From assembly GCF_001619875.1 (NCBI RefSeq), contig NZ_LRFC01000001.1:124001-188000 (forward strand): 64,000 nucleotides of DNA. The letters run 5' to 3'. The position numbers and the translations under genes are program-made. Of the stretch, positions 8,688-16,356 are shown one piece after another. The number at the start of each line of letters is the position of its first letter. The stretch's first letter is position 1. The notes under the pieces were generated by a model. It searched no databases. It was not told the origin of the DNA and was given only the letters and a program-made list of their open reading frames with translations. The stretch comes from Fictibacillus phosphorivorans. Lineage in GTDB: Bacteria; Bacillota; Bacilli; Bacillales; Fictibacillaceae.

Positions 8688-10436
8688 TTGAAAATGAATT
8701 CCGTTTGGTTAGCCATTATTGGGATGTTGATGTTTGCGTTTGGGTACAAGTACTACTCCAAGTTCGTAGCAGAAAAAATTTATAAACTTGACCCGAATTA
8801 TGTTACACCGGCTCACAAGTACAATGATGGAGTCGACTTTGTTCCTACTAATAAATTTGTTTTATGGGGACATCACTTTTCTTCTGTAGCAGGAGCGTCG
8901 CCCATTGTAGGACCTGCGATCGCACTATACTGGGGCTGGTTGCCTGCATTTTTATGGGTGATCTTCGGTACCGTGTTTGCCGCAGGTATTCATGATTTCG
9001 GTACACTTGTATTATCTGCACGACATAAGGGACAATCTGTCGGATCGATTACAAGCACGATCATTGGAAAACGTGCAAAAATTATGTTCTTATTCATTAT
9101 TTTAATCTTGATGTTAATGGTTAACGCCGTATTTGCATGGGTTATTTCAAATCTGTTTATTAAATTTCCGGCAAGTGTTCTGCCAATCTTTATCGAGATT
9201 CCATTAGCGGTATGGATTGGGTACGCGGTATACAAAAATAAAAAAGAAATGCTTATTCCATCCATCATTGCTTTAGTGATCATGTATGGTACAGCTATCC
9301 TTTCCAGTAAGATTCCGGCACTCCAAATTGACTTAGTGAAATATTTTGGTGGTGCAGAAGCTGCAGGGTTATTCGGTCTAGGTGCGGTTGGTTCTGCTTT
9401 CCTAGTTTGGATCATCATACTCATGGTTTATTGTTACATATCTTCAGTTCTCCCAGTGTGGAAGCTTCTTCAGCCTCGTGATTACATCAATTCCCACCAG
9501 CTAGTTGTTGGATTAATTATGCTTTATCTAGGTCTTGTTTTCCTTCAGCCGAAGATTACGGCACCAGCCGTAAACGCTTCTGCAGGAGATGTTCCATGGT
9601 TCCCGCTGTTATTTATCACGATTGCTTGTGGAGCGATCTCAGGATTCCACGGTCTTGTTTCATCAGGGACAACTTCCAAACAGCTTGATAAAGAAACAGA
9701 TGCTCGTTTTGTTGGCTATGCAGGTGCTGTTGGTGAAGGTACTCTTGCATTAATCGCAATCATTGCGGTTTCAACCGTTTTTGCTACACAAGGAGATTTC
9801 TTAGCAACGTATAACAGCTTTGCTGCAGCAAGTTCAGGCGGACTTGGTGCCTTTATCGGCGGAGCGGCTCAGCTTGCGACAGGAATCTGGATCCCAGCTG
9901 ATATCGCTGCAACAATCGTTGCTGTTATAATCGTAAGTTTTGCTGCTACCTCTCTTGATACATCGTTCCGATTAATGCGTTATATCATTTCAGAGCTTGG
10001 TGTAGAATACAAGGTTCGTTCTCTTGAAAAGAAACATGTGGCAACATCCATCGCCGCAGTTTCCTCTACAGCTCTTGTTATCCTTCCACAAGGTCCGAAT
10101 GGTTTTGGATCAGGCGGATATCTGTTATGGCCATTGTTTGGAACAAGTAATCAGCTTTTAGCGGGGATTTCTTTGCTCCTTATCACCATCTGGCTAAAAC
10201 GTCTTGGCCGAAATTATATGGTTACGTTAATACCGATGCTCTTTGTTTTCTTTATGACACTTTGGGCAATGATTCAGCAGGTTGTGTTTACCTGGTCAGG
10301 TATGGGGGATAACGATGCAAACATGCTGCTCTTTATCTTCGGAAGCTTGATTTTAGGATTTACGCTATGGATTATTTTAGAAGCGTTAGCTACATTTAGA
10401 AATAAGACAACAGAACCGTTAACAACGGATATGTAA
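8688..10436 (+). CDS. cstA: CstA-family carbon-starvation membrane transporter
   Basis: A 582-residue polytopic membrane protein (about 16 hydrophobic segments), near the 598 residues of B. subtilis CstA. Diagnostic CstA segments are HHFSSVAGASPIVGPAIA near residues 63-80, PWFPLLFITIACGAISGFHG and the SSGTTSKQLDKETDAR motif, then FGTSNQLLAGISLL near the C-terminus. CstA proteins import pyruvate and/or peptides on carbon limitation. TTG 8688 has AAGGAGGGGG 4-6 bases upstream, and ATG 8694 is a possible alternative. It is followed after 64 bp by the cory-CC-star and ArsA-like genes, probably in one transcript because no clear terminator intervenes. The cre site predicts induction when preferred sugars are exhausted. 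Confidence 0.93.
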   Translation: MKMNSVWLAIIGMLMFAFGYKYYSKFVAEKIYKLDPNYVTPAHKYNDGVDFVPTNKFVLWGHHFSSVAGASPIVGPAIALYWGWLPAFLWVIFGTVFAAGIHDFGTLVLSARHKGQSVGSITSTIIGKRAKIMFLFIILILMLMVNAVFAWVISNLFIKFPASVLPIFIEIPLAVWIGYAVYKNKKEMLIPSIIALVIMYGTAILSSKIPALQIDLVKYFGGAEAAGLFGLGAVGSAFLVWIIILMVYCYISSVLPVWKLLQPRDYINSHQLVVGLIMLYLGLVFLQPKITAPAVNASAGDVPWFPLLFITIACGAISGFHGLVSSGTTSKQLDKETDARFVGYAGAVGEGTLALIAIIAVSTVFATQGDFLATYNSFAAASSGGLGAFIGGAAQLATGIWIPADIAATIVAVIIVSFAATSLDTSFRLMRYIISELGVEYKVRSLEKKHVATSIAAVSSTALVILPQGPNGFGSGGYLLWPLFGTSNQLLAGISLLLITIWLKRLGRNYMVTLIPMLFVFFMTLWAMIQQVVFTWSGMGDNDANMLLFIFGSLILGFTLWIILEALATFRNKTTEPLTTDM

Positions 10437-10500
10437 TCGTGAAGTAGAGGCTAGGAAAGCTAGTCTCTACTTTCTTTTAAAGGAGGGGGCATCGAGAGAT

Positions 10501-10764
10501 ATGTCTTTTTTAGAGAAATTGAAAACAGCGGTTGATCTGTACGATCAAATTTTGAAGCAACCGCATCGCGCTGAAATTGCTAGAGAATTAAGAAATGAAG
10601 AGGATTTGTTCATGCTTCTGTGTGTATCCGAAATGCTAGGAATACCCAATCCAGCTTATTATTACACGTTAGAACTTTATCCTTTGCTATTAGAAAAATT
10701 TCACGATTGGCATATGAGAATGGGTATGGATAAATCACCTTTAGAAGGAATTCGCTGCTGTTAG
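10501..10764 (+). CDS. Cory-CC-star protein (ArsA-associated small protein)
   Basis: An 87-residue soluble protein ending GIRCC immediately before the stop, the feature that gave the cory-CC-star family its name. FMLLCVSEMLGIPNPAYYYTLELYPLL is the conserved core. Proteins of this family are encoded next to ArsA-type ATPases, as here (12 bp before the next gene). The two terminal cysteines suggest metal binding or a thiol-based hand-over to the ATPase, which is inference. ATG 10501 has AAGGAGGGGG at 10480-10489, a rather long spacing. Confidence 0.75.
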   Translation: MSFLEKLKTAVDLYDQILKQPHRAEIARELRNEEDLFMLLCVSEMLGIPNPAYYYTLELYPLLLEKFHDWHMRMGMDKSPLEGIRCC

Positions 10765-10776
10765 GAGAGAATCAAT

Positions 10777-11709
10777 ATGCAGATTTATTTTATTGGAGGA
10801 AAAGGCGGAGTGGGTAAGAGTACAACGGCTTCTGCATTTGCTGTTCTTTGCGCACGAGAAGGGAAAAAGACGCTTCTCGTTTCAACTGACCCAGCCCATA
10901 ATACAGGAGATCTTTTTCAAGTGAAAAAAGTAAAAGGGAAGACGAACATTGCCCATAACCTGGATTTAATTGAAATTGATTCTGACAAAGAAGCATTGGC
11001 GTATATGGAGCAAGTAAAGCAGAACATAAAAGGGCTAGTAAAGGTGACAATGCTTGAAGAGGTTCACCGTCAGCTCGATCTTGCCGGTAAATCACCTGGC
11101 GCTGCAGAAGCGGCTGTATTTGATAAGATGACTTCCATATTGCTTGAAGATAGTAAATCATATGACGCAGTTGTTTTTGATACCGCACCAACGGGTCACA
11201 CATTAAGACTTTTGCTCTTACCAGAATTCATGGGTGTCTGGATGGATGGACTGTTAGAGAAGCGTAAAAAAGTTCAGGATAACTACACCCAGCTCTTGTA
11301 TGACGGTGAAACGAGAGAGGATCCGATCTATGACGTTCTCCAGGCGAGAAGGCAAAAGTTTAGTAAAGTAAGAGAGTTAATCATTGATAAGGAAAAAACG
11401 GCCTATATGATGGTAGTGAACCCTGAAAGACTGCCAATCTTAGAAACGGCGAGTGCGGTAAAAACATTAAAAGAACATGGCATCTCGGTGAGTAAAATTA
11501 TCGTCAACAAAGTCATTCCTGAAGATGTAGAAGGAACATTTATGAGGAATCGAAAGGAAGCTGAGCGTCCGTACCTCGAAGACATTAAACAAATGTTTAA
11601 AGAGACAGAGAAGATATATGTTCCGATGTTCGACCATGACATCGCAACAAGAGAAGGATTGCAGGAATACAGCGAATTCTTGAAAACGGCGGAACTAATG
11701 AAGGCATAG
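10777..11709 (+). CDS. ArsA/GET3-family ATPase
   Basis: A 310-residue single-domain ArsA-type P-loop ATPase. It has the deviant Walker A GGKGGVGKST (residues 7-16), switch I TDPAHNTGDLF, switch II VVFDTAPTGHTLRLL and an A-loop-like VVNPERLPI. True arsenite-pump ArsA has two such halves and metal-binding cysteines. This protein has one half and no arsB/arsD neighbours. The family also includes the eukaryotic tail-anchored protein targeting factor GET3. Its position after cstA and the cory-CC-star gene suggests a membrane-protein or metal-related role in that operon, not arsenic resistance. Translation is probably coupled (12-bp gap, AGGAGA ribosome site). Confidence 0.85.
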   Translation: MQIYFIGGKGGVGKSTTASAFAVLCAREGKKTLLVSTDPAHNTGDLFQVKKVKGKTNIAHNLDLIEIDSDKEALAYMEQVKQNIKGLVKVTMLEEVHRQLDLAGKSPGAAEAAVFDKMTSILLEDSKSYDAVVFDTAPTGHTLRLLLLPEFMGVWMDGLLEKRKKVQDNYTQLLYDGETREDPIYDVLQARRQKFSKVRELIIDKEKTAYMMVVNPERLPILETASAVKTLKEHGISVSKIIVNKVIPEDVEGTFMRNRKEAERPYLEDIKQMFKETEKIYVPMFDHDIATREGLQEYSEFLKTAELMKA

Positions 11710-11712
11710 TAA

Positions 11713-11750
11713 AAAACCAGTGAGGCCTATAGGCTGTCGCTGGTTTTTTT
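11713..11750 (+). terminator. Terminator of the cstA operon
   Basis: AACCAGTGA / TCGCTGGTT with inner GCC/GGC pairs, followed by seven T residues, right after the ArsA-like stop codon. Confidence 0.88.
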
Positions 11751-11795
11751 GGTAGTTTTCCATCTGGAAAGGACACCTTTTTCTGTGAATTATAA

Positions 11796-11900
11796 TTTGT
11801 GGATTAATGAGCTATTTTTGTGGATTTAAAGTTAATATTTGTGGATTGTACCGCAAAATTTCTGGATTGGACAACAAAACTTCTGGATACATCACTTATT
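11796..11900. repeat. Intergenic array A: five units with an exact 21-bp period
   Basis: The motif TTTGTGGATT starts at 11796, 11817 and 11838, then TTTCTGGATT at 11859 and CTTCTGGATA at 11880. Every step is exactly 21 bp. The 11 bases between motifs differ in each unit. It lies between the terminator of the cstA operon and the 3' end of the convergent methyltransferase gene. No ORF uses it. Confidence 0.85.
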
Positions 11901-11943
11901 TGTCTTGAGACGTGTCTTCCCCAAAAAGATTATAATGAGTTGC

Positions 11944-12723
11944 CTATTTTTTTCTAGCTAAAAACAAGGCTACAGCATGTTTTTTCGAAATCTGTCCGCC
12001 TTTCTGCTGAATCGACTTATTGATTCCCTTATAAAGAGGATCTTTTTGATAGGAAGGAAGCACTTGATGTCCAGAATGAGTGTTTAAAAGTCCAATATAT
12101 TCATCTGCTGAATAAACTTGATCCCAAATATACGTATGGACTTTTAAATCATGAAATTTACCTGAAGCTAAAGTGAGGTGACTCCGCTCTTCAATAAATT
12201 CTTCTAATGATGGAGTGTTGCGGTCATTTAAATGTGGTGCATGGTTTTCATATGCTTTTCTTATCGATTGGTAGACAGGTTCTTCTGAAGATACATGAAC
12301 GAACCAAAAAAGTGCAAGTACACCATCGTCATTTAGCAGAGAGGAAACTTTTTGGTAGCCTTCTTCATAAGGAATAAAGTGAAATGCCGTTCCTGAAAAA
12401 GCGAGATCAAATTTCTTTTTGCTTGGATTCGTCCATTCTTCAAAACCAGAATGAAAAACGTGTAGATCAGGAAAGGCAGAAAATTTTTTCTGAGTCAGCT
12501 TAGCAAGATTTTCTCCATATTCGATGCAAGTAATGTTCGCATAACCCCTTTGTAAAAAAACCTCAGTTGCCTTTCCTGTTCCGCTTCCAATCTCCAAAAG
12601 TGTCTCATTCACATCTAAGTTCGAGAAAGCGAGAATATCCTTGAATAAGTCAGCCGGATAAGAAGGACGGAATCGCTCATAAGAATCCGCGACAAAATTA
12701 AACGATTGTTTAAGTGAAGACAA
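11944..12723 (-). CDS. Class I SAM-dependent methyltransferase
   Basis: 259 residues with the Rossmann-like SAM-binding core: LLEIGSGTGKATEVFLQRG (motif I, about residues 41-60), ITCIEYGENLAKL (motif II) and FDLAFSGTAFHFIPYEEG (motif IV region). The N-terminus FNFVADSYERFRPSYPADLF is typical of small-molecule methyltransferases of the UbiE/Methyltransf_11 type. The substrate is not predictable. The TTG start has only a weak ribosome site (GGGGCTGATC). Monocistronic on the minus strand. Confidence 0.8.
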   Translation of the reverse strand: MSSLKQSFNFVADSYERFRPSYPADLFKDILAFSNLDVNETLLEIGSGTGKATEVFLQRGYANITCIEYGENLAKLTQKKFSAFPDLHVFHSGFEEWTNPSKKKFDLAFSGTAFHFIPYEEGYQKVSSLLNDDGVLALFWFVHVSSEEPVYQSIRKAYENHAPHLNDRNTPSLEEFIEERSHLTLASGKFHDLKVHTYIWDQVYSADEYIGLLNTHSGHQVLPSYQKDPLYKGINKSIQQKGGQISKKHAVALFLARKK

Positions 12724-13061
12724 CTAGATCAGCCCCATTTTTATTTTTAAGGAAAATGATACCAAATTATAAGAGTTGTGAATAGAGAAAAGAAAAAAGG
12801 CTTGCAGCTATACAATACCTTTTTTTATTTTTCCTTAAATTTTTCGGAGGTAAATAATAATTCAATCGGCTCGTCATGACTGAATAACCTATTCTGCTAT
12901 ACATTACTATATAAAGGAACAATACAGGTCTGCGAATCTTAGAAAATCAATGTTTTAAGCTGAAAATGTTTGTTTAACTACCAAAACGGCATCCGTTCTA
13001 AAGGTTCTGTCCAGTTTCATAAACTTTATAATGTACAAAGATAGCGGAAATAGAGTGTGCT
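12724..13061. other. Intergenic region before array B, no supported gene
   Basis: An AT-rich stretch. A TATAAT at 13027-13032 could be a -10 box for the downstream haloperoxidase-like gene, but no good -35 is seen at 17 bp. A weak AAAAAGG/CCTTTTTTT stem lies near 12790-12825. Nothing else is recognisable. Confidence 0.4.
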
Positions 13062-13178
13062 GCGCGCGAAAATGCAGCAGCCGTGCGTGGATTGGTGAAA
13101 CTTGCGTGTAAAAAAGGAGGCAGCGCGTGAAAGTAAGGAAGTACCGCGCGTAAAACGCTGCACACTGCGCGCAGAAGT
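13062..13178. repeat. Intergenic array B: six degenerate GCGCGTGAAA-type units
   Basis: Related motifs start near 13062 (GCGCGCGAAA), 13083 (GTGCGTGGAT), 13102 (TTGCGTGTAA), 13123 (GCGCGTGAAA), 13146 (GCGCGTAAAA) and 13167 (GCGCGCAGAA). Spacings are 21, 19, 21, 23 and 21 bp. The array ends about 40 bp before the start of the haloperoxidase-like gene. It is locally GC-rich compared with its flanks. A 66-residue minus-strand frame crossing it is an artefact of the repeats. Confidence 0.75.
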
Positions 13179-13220
13179 AATAGAACCGTAGACCTCATGA
13201 GAGCAAAAAGGGGGCTAAAA

Positions 13221-13922
13221 ATGAGAGATTATTTAAGGTGGTCTGCCATTCCATATCCAGGTGAGTTTTATCCCCCAACTCCAGTAACTCCTGACGCAGG
13301 GTCATGGCCGATGTTTTTTATTACGAGAAAAGGGCACGAATTTTTTGACCCTTTTAGAAACCCGATCACATGGAAAATTAAGAACCCTAATCTGATTAAT
13401 TGGGAAAGTGAGCTTAATCTTGTAAAACAAGTGCTTCAACAGGTAACGCCTGAACAGATCAGGATTGCTCAAGTTTGGGCAACGGGAGAGGTAAATAGGC
13501 AGACTATGCCTTTCGTTTATAACATGATGGAAACATACGGACTTGCCTCAACGAAAGCAGCTAGATTTTTAGCATTCTATCAAGCTGCCATTAACGATGC
13601 ATTTGTGATTACGTGGTACTTTAAATATCTTTGGGACGTTGCACGACCTTGTCAATATGATCCGAATTTAAAAACGGTATTGTCCACCCCTCGTTTTCCA
13701 GGATATCCTTCTGCTCACGCAGTTATGGCTGGGTGTTCCGAGGTGATTTTAAGCTACTATTTTCCACAGGAAACATACCGTATACACCAGCTGATGGAAG
13801 AGTGTGCAATGTCGAGATTATATGCAGGTGTTCATTTTAAGGTTGATAATGATGAGGGACTGTCACTCGGAAGGCAGCTTGGGGAGTTGGTTGTTCAACT
13901 GATTAGGTCACAGAATATATGA
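13221..13922 (+). CDS. Vanadium haloperoxidase-type / PAP2-superfamily protein
   Basis: A 233-residue protein with the oxyanion/vanadate-binding pattern of the PAP2-chloroperoxidase fold: KYLWDVARPCQYDP (K-x6-RP-like), GYPSAHAVMAG (the PSAH phosphate-binding loop) and SRLYAGVHFKVDN (SR-x5-H type). The layout WDVARP...GYPSAH...SRLYAGVHF is closer to bacterial vanadium-dependent haloperoxidases than to lipid phosphatases, though it is shorter than classic enzymes. No signal peptide is seen. ATG 13221 is chosen because AAAGGGGG lies upstream. ATG 13197 has no ribosome site. Peroxidase versus phosphatase activity cannot be decided. Confidence 0.75.
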   Translation: MRDYLRWSAIPYPGEFYPPTPVTPDAGSWPMFFITRKGHEFFDPFRNPITWKIKNPNLINWESELNLVKQVLQQVTPEQIRIAQVWATGEVNRQTMPFVYNMMETYGLASTKAARFLAFYQAAINDAFVITWYFKYLWDVARPCQYDPNLKTVLSTPRFPGYPSAHAVMAGCSEVILSYYFPQETYRIHQLMEECAMSRLYAGVHFKVDNDEGLSLGRQLGELVVQLIRSQNI

Positions 13923-13978
13923 AAAAAACCGGAAGAGTAAAAATGTTTGCCGTATATGATGATGTTCTTGGTTTAGTT

Positions 13979-14020
13979 GACCAAATCGCTATGCAGGGCG
14001 ATTTGGTTCTTTTTTTGAAG
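13979..14020 (+). terminator. Terminator of the haloperoxidase-like gene
   Basis: A GACCAAATCGC / GCGATTTGGTTC stem with a short loop, then TTTTTTT. Confidence 0.85.
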
Positions 14021-14171
14021 GCATCTATACTTGTGTGGAAAATCTTTTAAACGAATAAAGAGCTTAGCGGAAGAAGGAGTTAGAAACTAAAAGTAGAATT
14101 TATTTCAAGGATTGTATTGTTATTTTCAGTAAGAATAGTTAAACAACGATTAGTAAAATGGGAGTTATAAG

Positions 14172-14296
14172 ATGAAAAATAAAAATAGAAATTCTTTTTT
14201 AAAGAAATCCTAATTGAAATTATATATGAAGTGGTATGGAACATCTTAATGTTTATACCAAGAATTATCTTTCGCTTAATAAGAAGCATTTGGTAA
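14172..14296 (+). pseudogene. Small hydrophobic-basic protein gene, frameshifted in a T6 run
   Basis: ATG 14172 has GGGAG 7-8 bases upstream and reads MKNKNRNSF, then hits a stop (TAA) after 13 codons. If the T6 run at 14195-14200 had one more T, the frame would continue to TAA 14294-14296. It would give a 41-residue protein whose tail reads FKEILIEIIYEVVWNILMFI followed by PRIIFRLIRSIW. That is a typical small membrane-associated bacillar protein pattern. A strong terminator follows 8 bp after the restored stop. The result may be a true frameshift, a phase-variable slippage tract or a sequencing error. Confidence 0.55.
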
Positions 14297-14304
14297 ATAT
14301 AAAA

Positions 14305-14336
14305 AAATCGCTTAACTCAACTGTTAAGCGATTTTT
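14305..14336. terminator. Bidirectional terminator
   Basis: A perfect AAAATCGCTTAAC / GTTAAGCGATTTT stem (13 bp) with a 6-nt loop and flanking A/T tracts serves the small plus-strand gene and the minus-strand ycgQ-type operon. Confidence 0.88.
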
Positions 14337-14356
14337 CTGTTGTCTTACAGAAGTTT

Positions 14357-15214
14357 TTAATATCCTCTAAATACATATTCTTCTTCTGGTTTTTTGATCT
14401 CTTTCCAGCTCTTCACTTTTACATAAGGGATATCTGCTTTAAATGGCTGATAATACTGAGTCTCAATGGTTCCATCCACTTCGATCCATTTATCGTTTGG
14501 AAACGATGTGCCTTCAGGTAACTCCACCATCATTCCGAATACACCAGAGTCAGCAATGCAGTGAATGATGCCGAAGCGAAGGAGAAACAATTCATTTTTC
14601 TTACTCTTAGACTGATCTTCAGCATTATACGTAAACCCCGTAAACTGTACCTTTTTATCAAGAAAGATTCCAGGTTTGTAATAGATGCTTTCCATCCCTT
14701 TTAAATAATTGCTGTCGTTTAACACGACGGTATCGCCTTTTGTAAACGGCTTAAGTTCTTGATCCATGATGGTGTTATAACTTTCCTTACCATAATACAC
14801 ACTCGTATCTGGTTTTAAAAATTGATGCTCTCCAAAGTCACCTTCATTTTCAAGGCCCTTAAAGTGGAAGCCCTTTGTTTTAACGGTCTCCGAATCTAGA
14901 GAAGCAATAGGAAAAAACAGACCAGAGATAATCGGGAAAATGAGTATGCTGTTAACGGTTAAGTTTTTAAAACGTGAAGGTTTTTTGTGATGATTATGCC
15001 CACAATCAGGTGTACAAGAGTCATCATGTTCATGATCCCCGTCTTCACTTTTGCCATAGATGTAGAACTGTACGAGCGTTAAAAAACCTAGAATAAATAT
15101 GGCCGAAAATGAGATATACGAATATTTCATGTTAATATATTTGCTGATATCACCCGTCGCATGCAAGTGCATGAACAAAAAAGTAAAACCAATGAGTATC
15201 AGAATACGGATCAT
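14357..15214 (-). CDS. ycgQ: YcgQ-type (TIGR03943/DUF1980) membrane protein, putative permease subunit
   Basis: A 285-residue protein with two or three N-terminal membrane segments (about 1-60 and 90-115) and a soluble C-terminal domain that holds the family segments VQFTGFTYN and FGIIHCIADSGVFGMMVELP. Between the membrane segments lies a histidine-rich loop, EDGDHEHDDSCTPDCGHNHH, which looks metal-binding. It is the second gene after the YcgR-type permease (14-bp gap), the usual pairing in bacilli. The pair is thought to form a permease of unknown substrate. The histidine loop hints at a transition metal, which is inference. Confidence 0.85.
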   Translation of the reverse strand: MIRILILIGFTFLFMHLHATGDISKYINMKYSYISFSAIFILGFLTLVQFYIYGKSEDGDHEHDDSCTPDCGHNHHKKPSRFKNLTVNSILIFPIISGLFFPIASLDSETVKTKGFHFKGLENEGDFGEHQFLKPDTSVYYGKESYNTIMDQELKPFTKGDTVVLNDSNYLKGMESIYYKPGIFLDKKVQFTGFTYNAEDQSKSKKNELFLLRFGIIHCIADSGVFGMMVELPEGTSFPNDKWIEVDGTIETQYYQPFKADIPYVKVKSWKEIKKPEEEYVFRGY

Positions 15215-15228
15215 ACGTTAACACCTCC

Positions 15229-16140
15229 CTAGAGAAATAATGATCCGAGCAGCACAAGGACCGTAATATATCCGATCAGACTTAACACTAACTTCTTCTT
15301 AAAAGCAGCAACCATCATCAATACATTCTTGATATCAAGCATGGGTCCGTATACAAGGAACGCAACGATTGATCCGATCGTAAATGTGCTCTGAAAAGAA
15401 GAGGCGATAAAAGCATCTGCTTCTGAGCAAAGTGAGAGCACAAAAGCCAATCCCATCATTACGAGAGAAGAGGAAACCTCACCTTGTCCGATTTCAAGCA
15501 ATGTTGAAGTTTTTACATACGTCTGCATGCTTGCGGCAATCAACGCACCAATAACGAGGTATTTCCCTACCGAGAAAAATTCCTCAACTGCATGTACAAA
15601 TGTCCCTTTAATCTTGTTGTAAAGGGAAATTTGTGGTGTGGAAATAGCTGCAGCTGTTTCTATGCCGCCTGGTGAATGTGTAAGGGCACCAATCTCATTC
15701 TTCAGTACTTTAGCATTCTTAAACTGAACAGCTAGCAAGAAACCTACAAGTACCGCTACGATCATGGCAAGACCACCTCGATAGATCATAACATCCCACT
15801 GATTGCCGAATGCGACAAATGTAGAAAATAACACAACAGGATTAATAATCGGCCCTGTCAGCATAAAAGGAATGGCAGCAAAAACAGGAACCCCCTTAGC
15901 AATTAACCTTCTCGTAATCGGAACGATTCCACATTCACAAGCTGGGAAAATAGCCCCTAAGAAAGCACCAAACAAGATTGCAGCCAATTTGTTCTTAGGC
16001 ATGATACGTGCCACCATTTCTTCTGTAACAAACATCTGAATAACACCAGCAATGAGCACACCGATAAGAACAAAAGGAAGTGCTTCAATGAGGATGCTAA
16101 TAAATACGGTATTCATCTGTAAAAAGGATTTGTCGAGCAT
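15229..16140 (-). CDS. ycgR: YcgR-type permease (DUF318/UPF0718)
   Basis: A 303-residue polytopic protein with about eight hydrophobic segments. GAFLGAIFPACECGIVPITRRL and the PFMLTGPIINPVV segment are signatures of the DUF318/UPF0718 permease family, whose conserved cysteines (ACECG) lie in a membrane loop. LSLCSEADAFIASSF is the repeated half. ATG 16140 is chosen because GGAGG lies 9 bases upstream, and the in-frame TTG 16161 lacks a ribosome site. First gene of the two-gene minus-strand operon with ycgQ. The substrate is unknown. Confidence 0.87.
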   Translation of the reverse strand: MLDKSFLQMNTVFISILIEALPFVLIGVLIAGVIQMFVTEEMVARIMPKNKLAAILFGAFLGAIFPACECGIVPITRRLIAKGVPVFAAIPFMLTGPIINPVVLFSTFVAFGNQWDVMIYRGGLAMIVAVLVGFLLAVQFKNAKVLKNEIGALTHSPGGIETAAAISTPQISLYNKIKGTFVHAVEEFFSVGKYLVIGALIAASMQTYVKTSTLLEIGQGEVSSSLVMMGLAFVLSLCSEADAFIASSFQSTFTIGSIVAFLVYGPMLDIKNVLMMVAAFKKKLVLSLIGYITVLVLLGSLFL

Positions 16141-16290
16141 CCAAGTTTTCCTCCAAACCAATCAACGATTCTTTAACTAATTATCATCTTAACTATACAT
16201 TTTGTGAAGTAAAATTCTATTCGACATTAACCACATGATAACGTAACAAATGAAGGAAAATAAATGGTAAATAAAGAATTAGAAGATTGT

Positions 16291-16326
16291 GGGAAATGGG
16301 GTCTGACCCCAAACAATTTATTTCCC
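16291..16326. repeat. Nested inverted repeat upstream of the VanW gene
   Basis: The outer arms GGGAAAT (16291-16297) and ATTTCCC (16320-16326) enclose an inner perfect palindrome GGGGTC-T-GACCCC (16298-16310). It ends 31 bp before the start codon. The GGGGTCTGACCCC core resembles short dispersed repeats seen in many genomes, and an operator or leader hairpin is also possible. Confidence 0.6.
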
Positions 16327-16356
16327 AAGCTGAAATTGAGCAAAAGGGGGTACAGT

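Noticed and set aside
8990-9424. 144-residue minus-strand frame within cstA
   Set aside because: Antisense to a strongly conserved transporter, with no ribosome site or recognisable domain.
10777-11709. Reading the ArsA-like gene as an arsenite-pump component
   Set aside because: It has one ATPase half only, and no ArsB, ArsD, ArsR or ArsC genes are near. Its context is cstA.
12998-13198. 66-residue minus-strand frame over array B
   Set aside because: It exists only because of the repeat composition. It has no ribosome site and its codon pattern follows the repeats.
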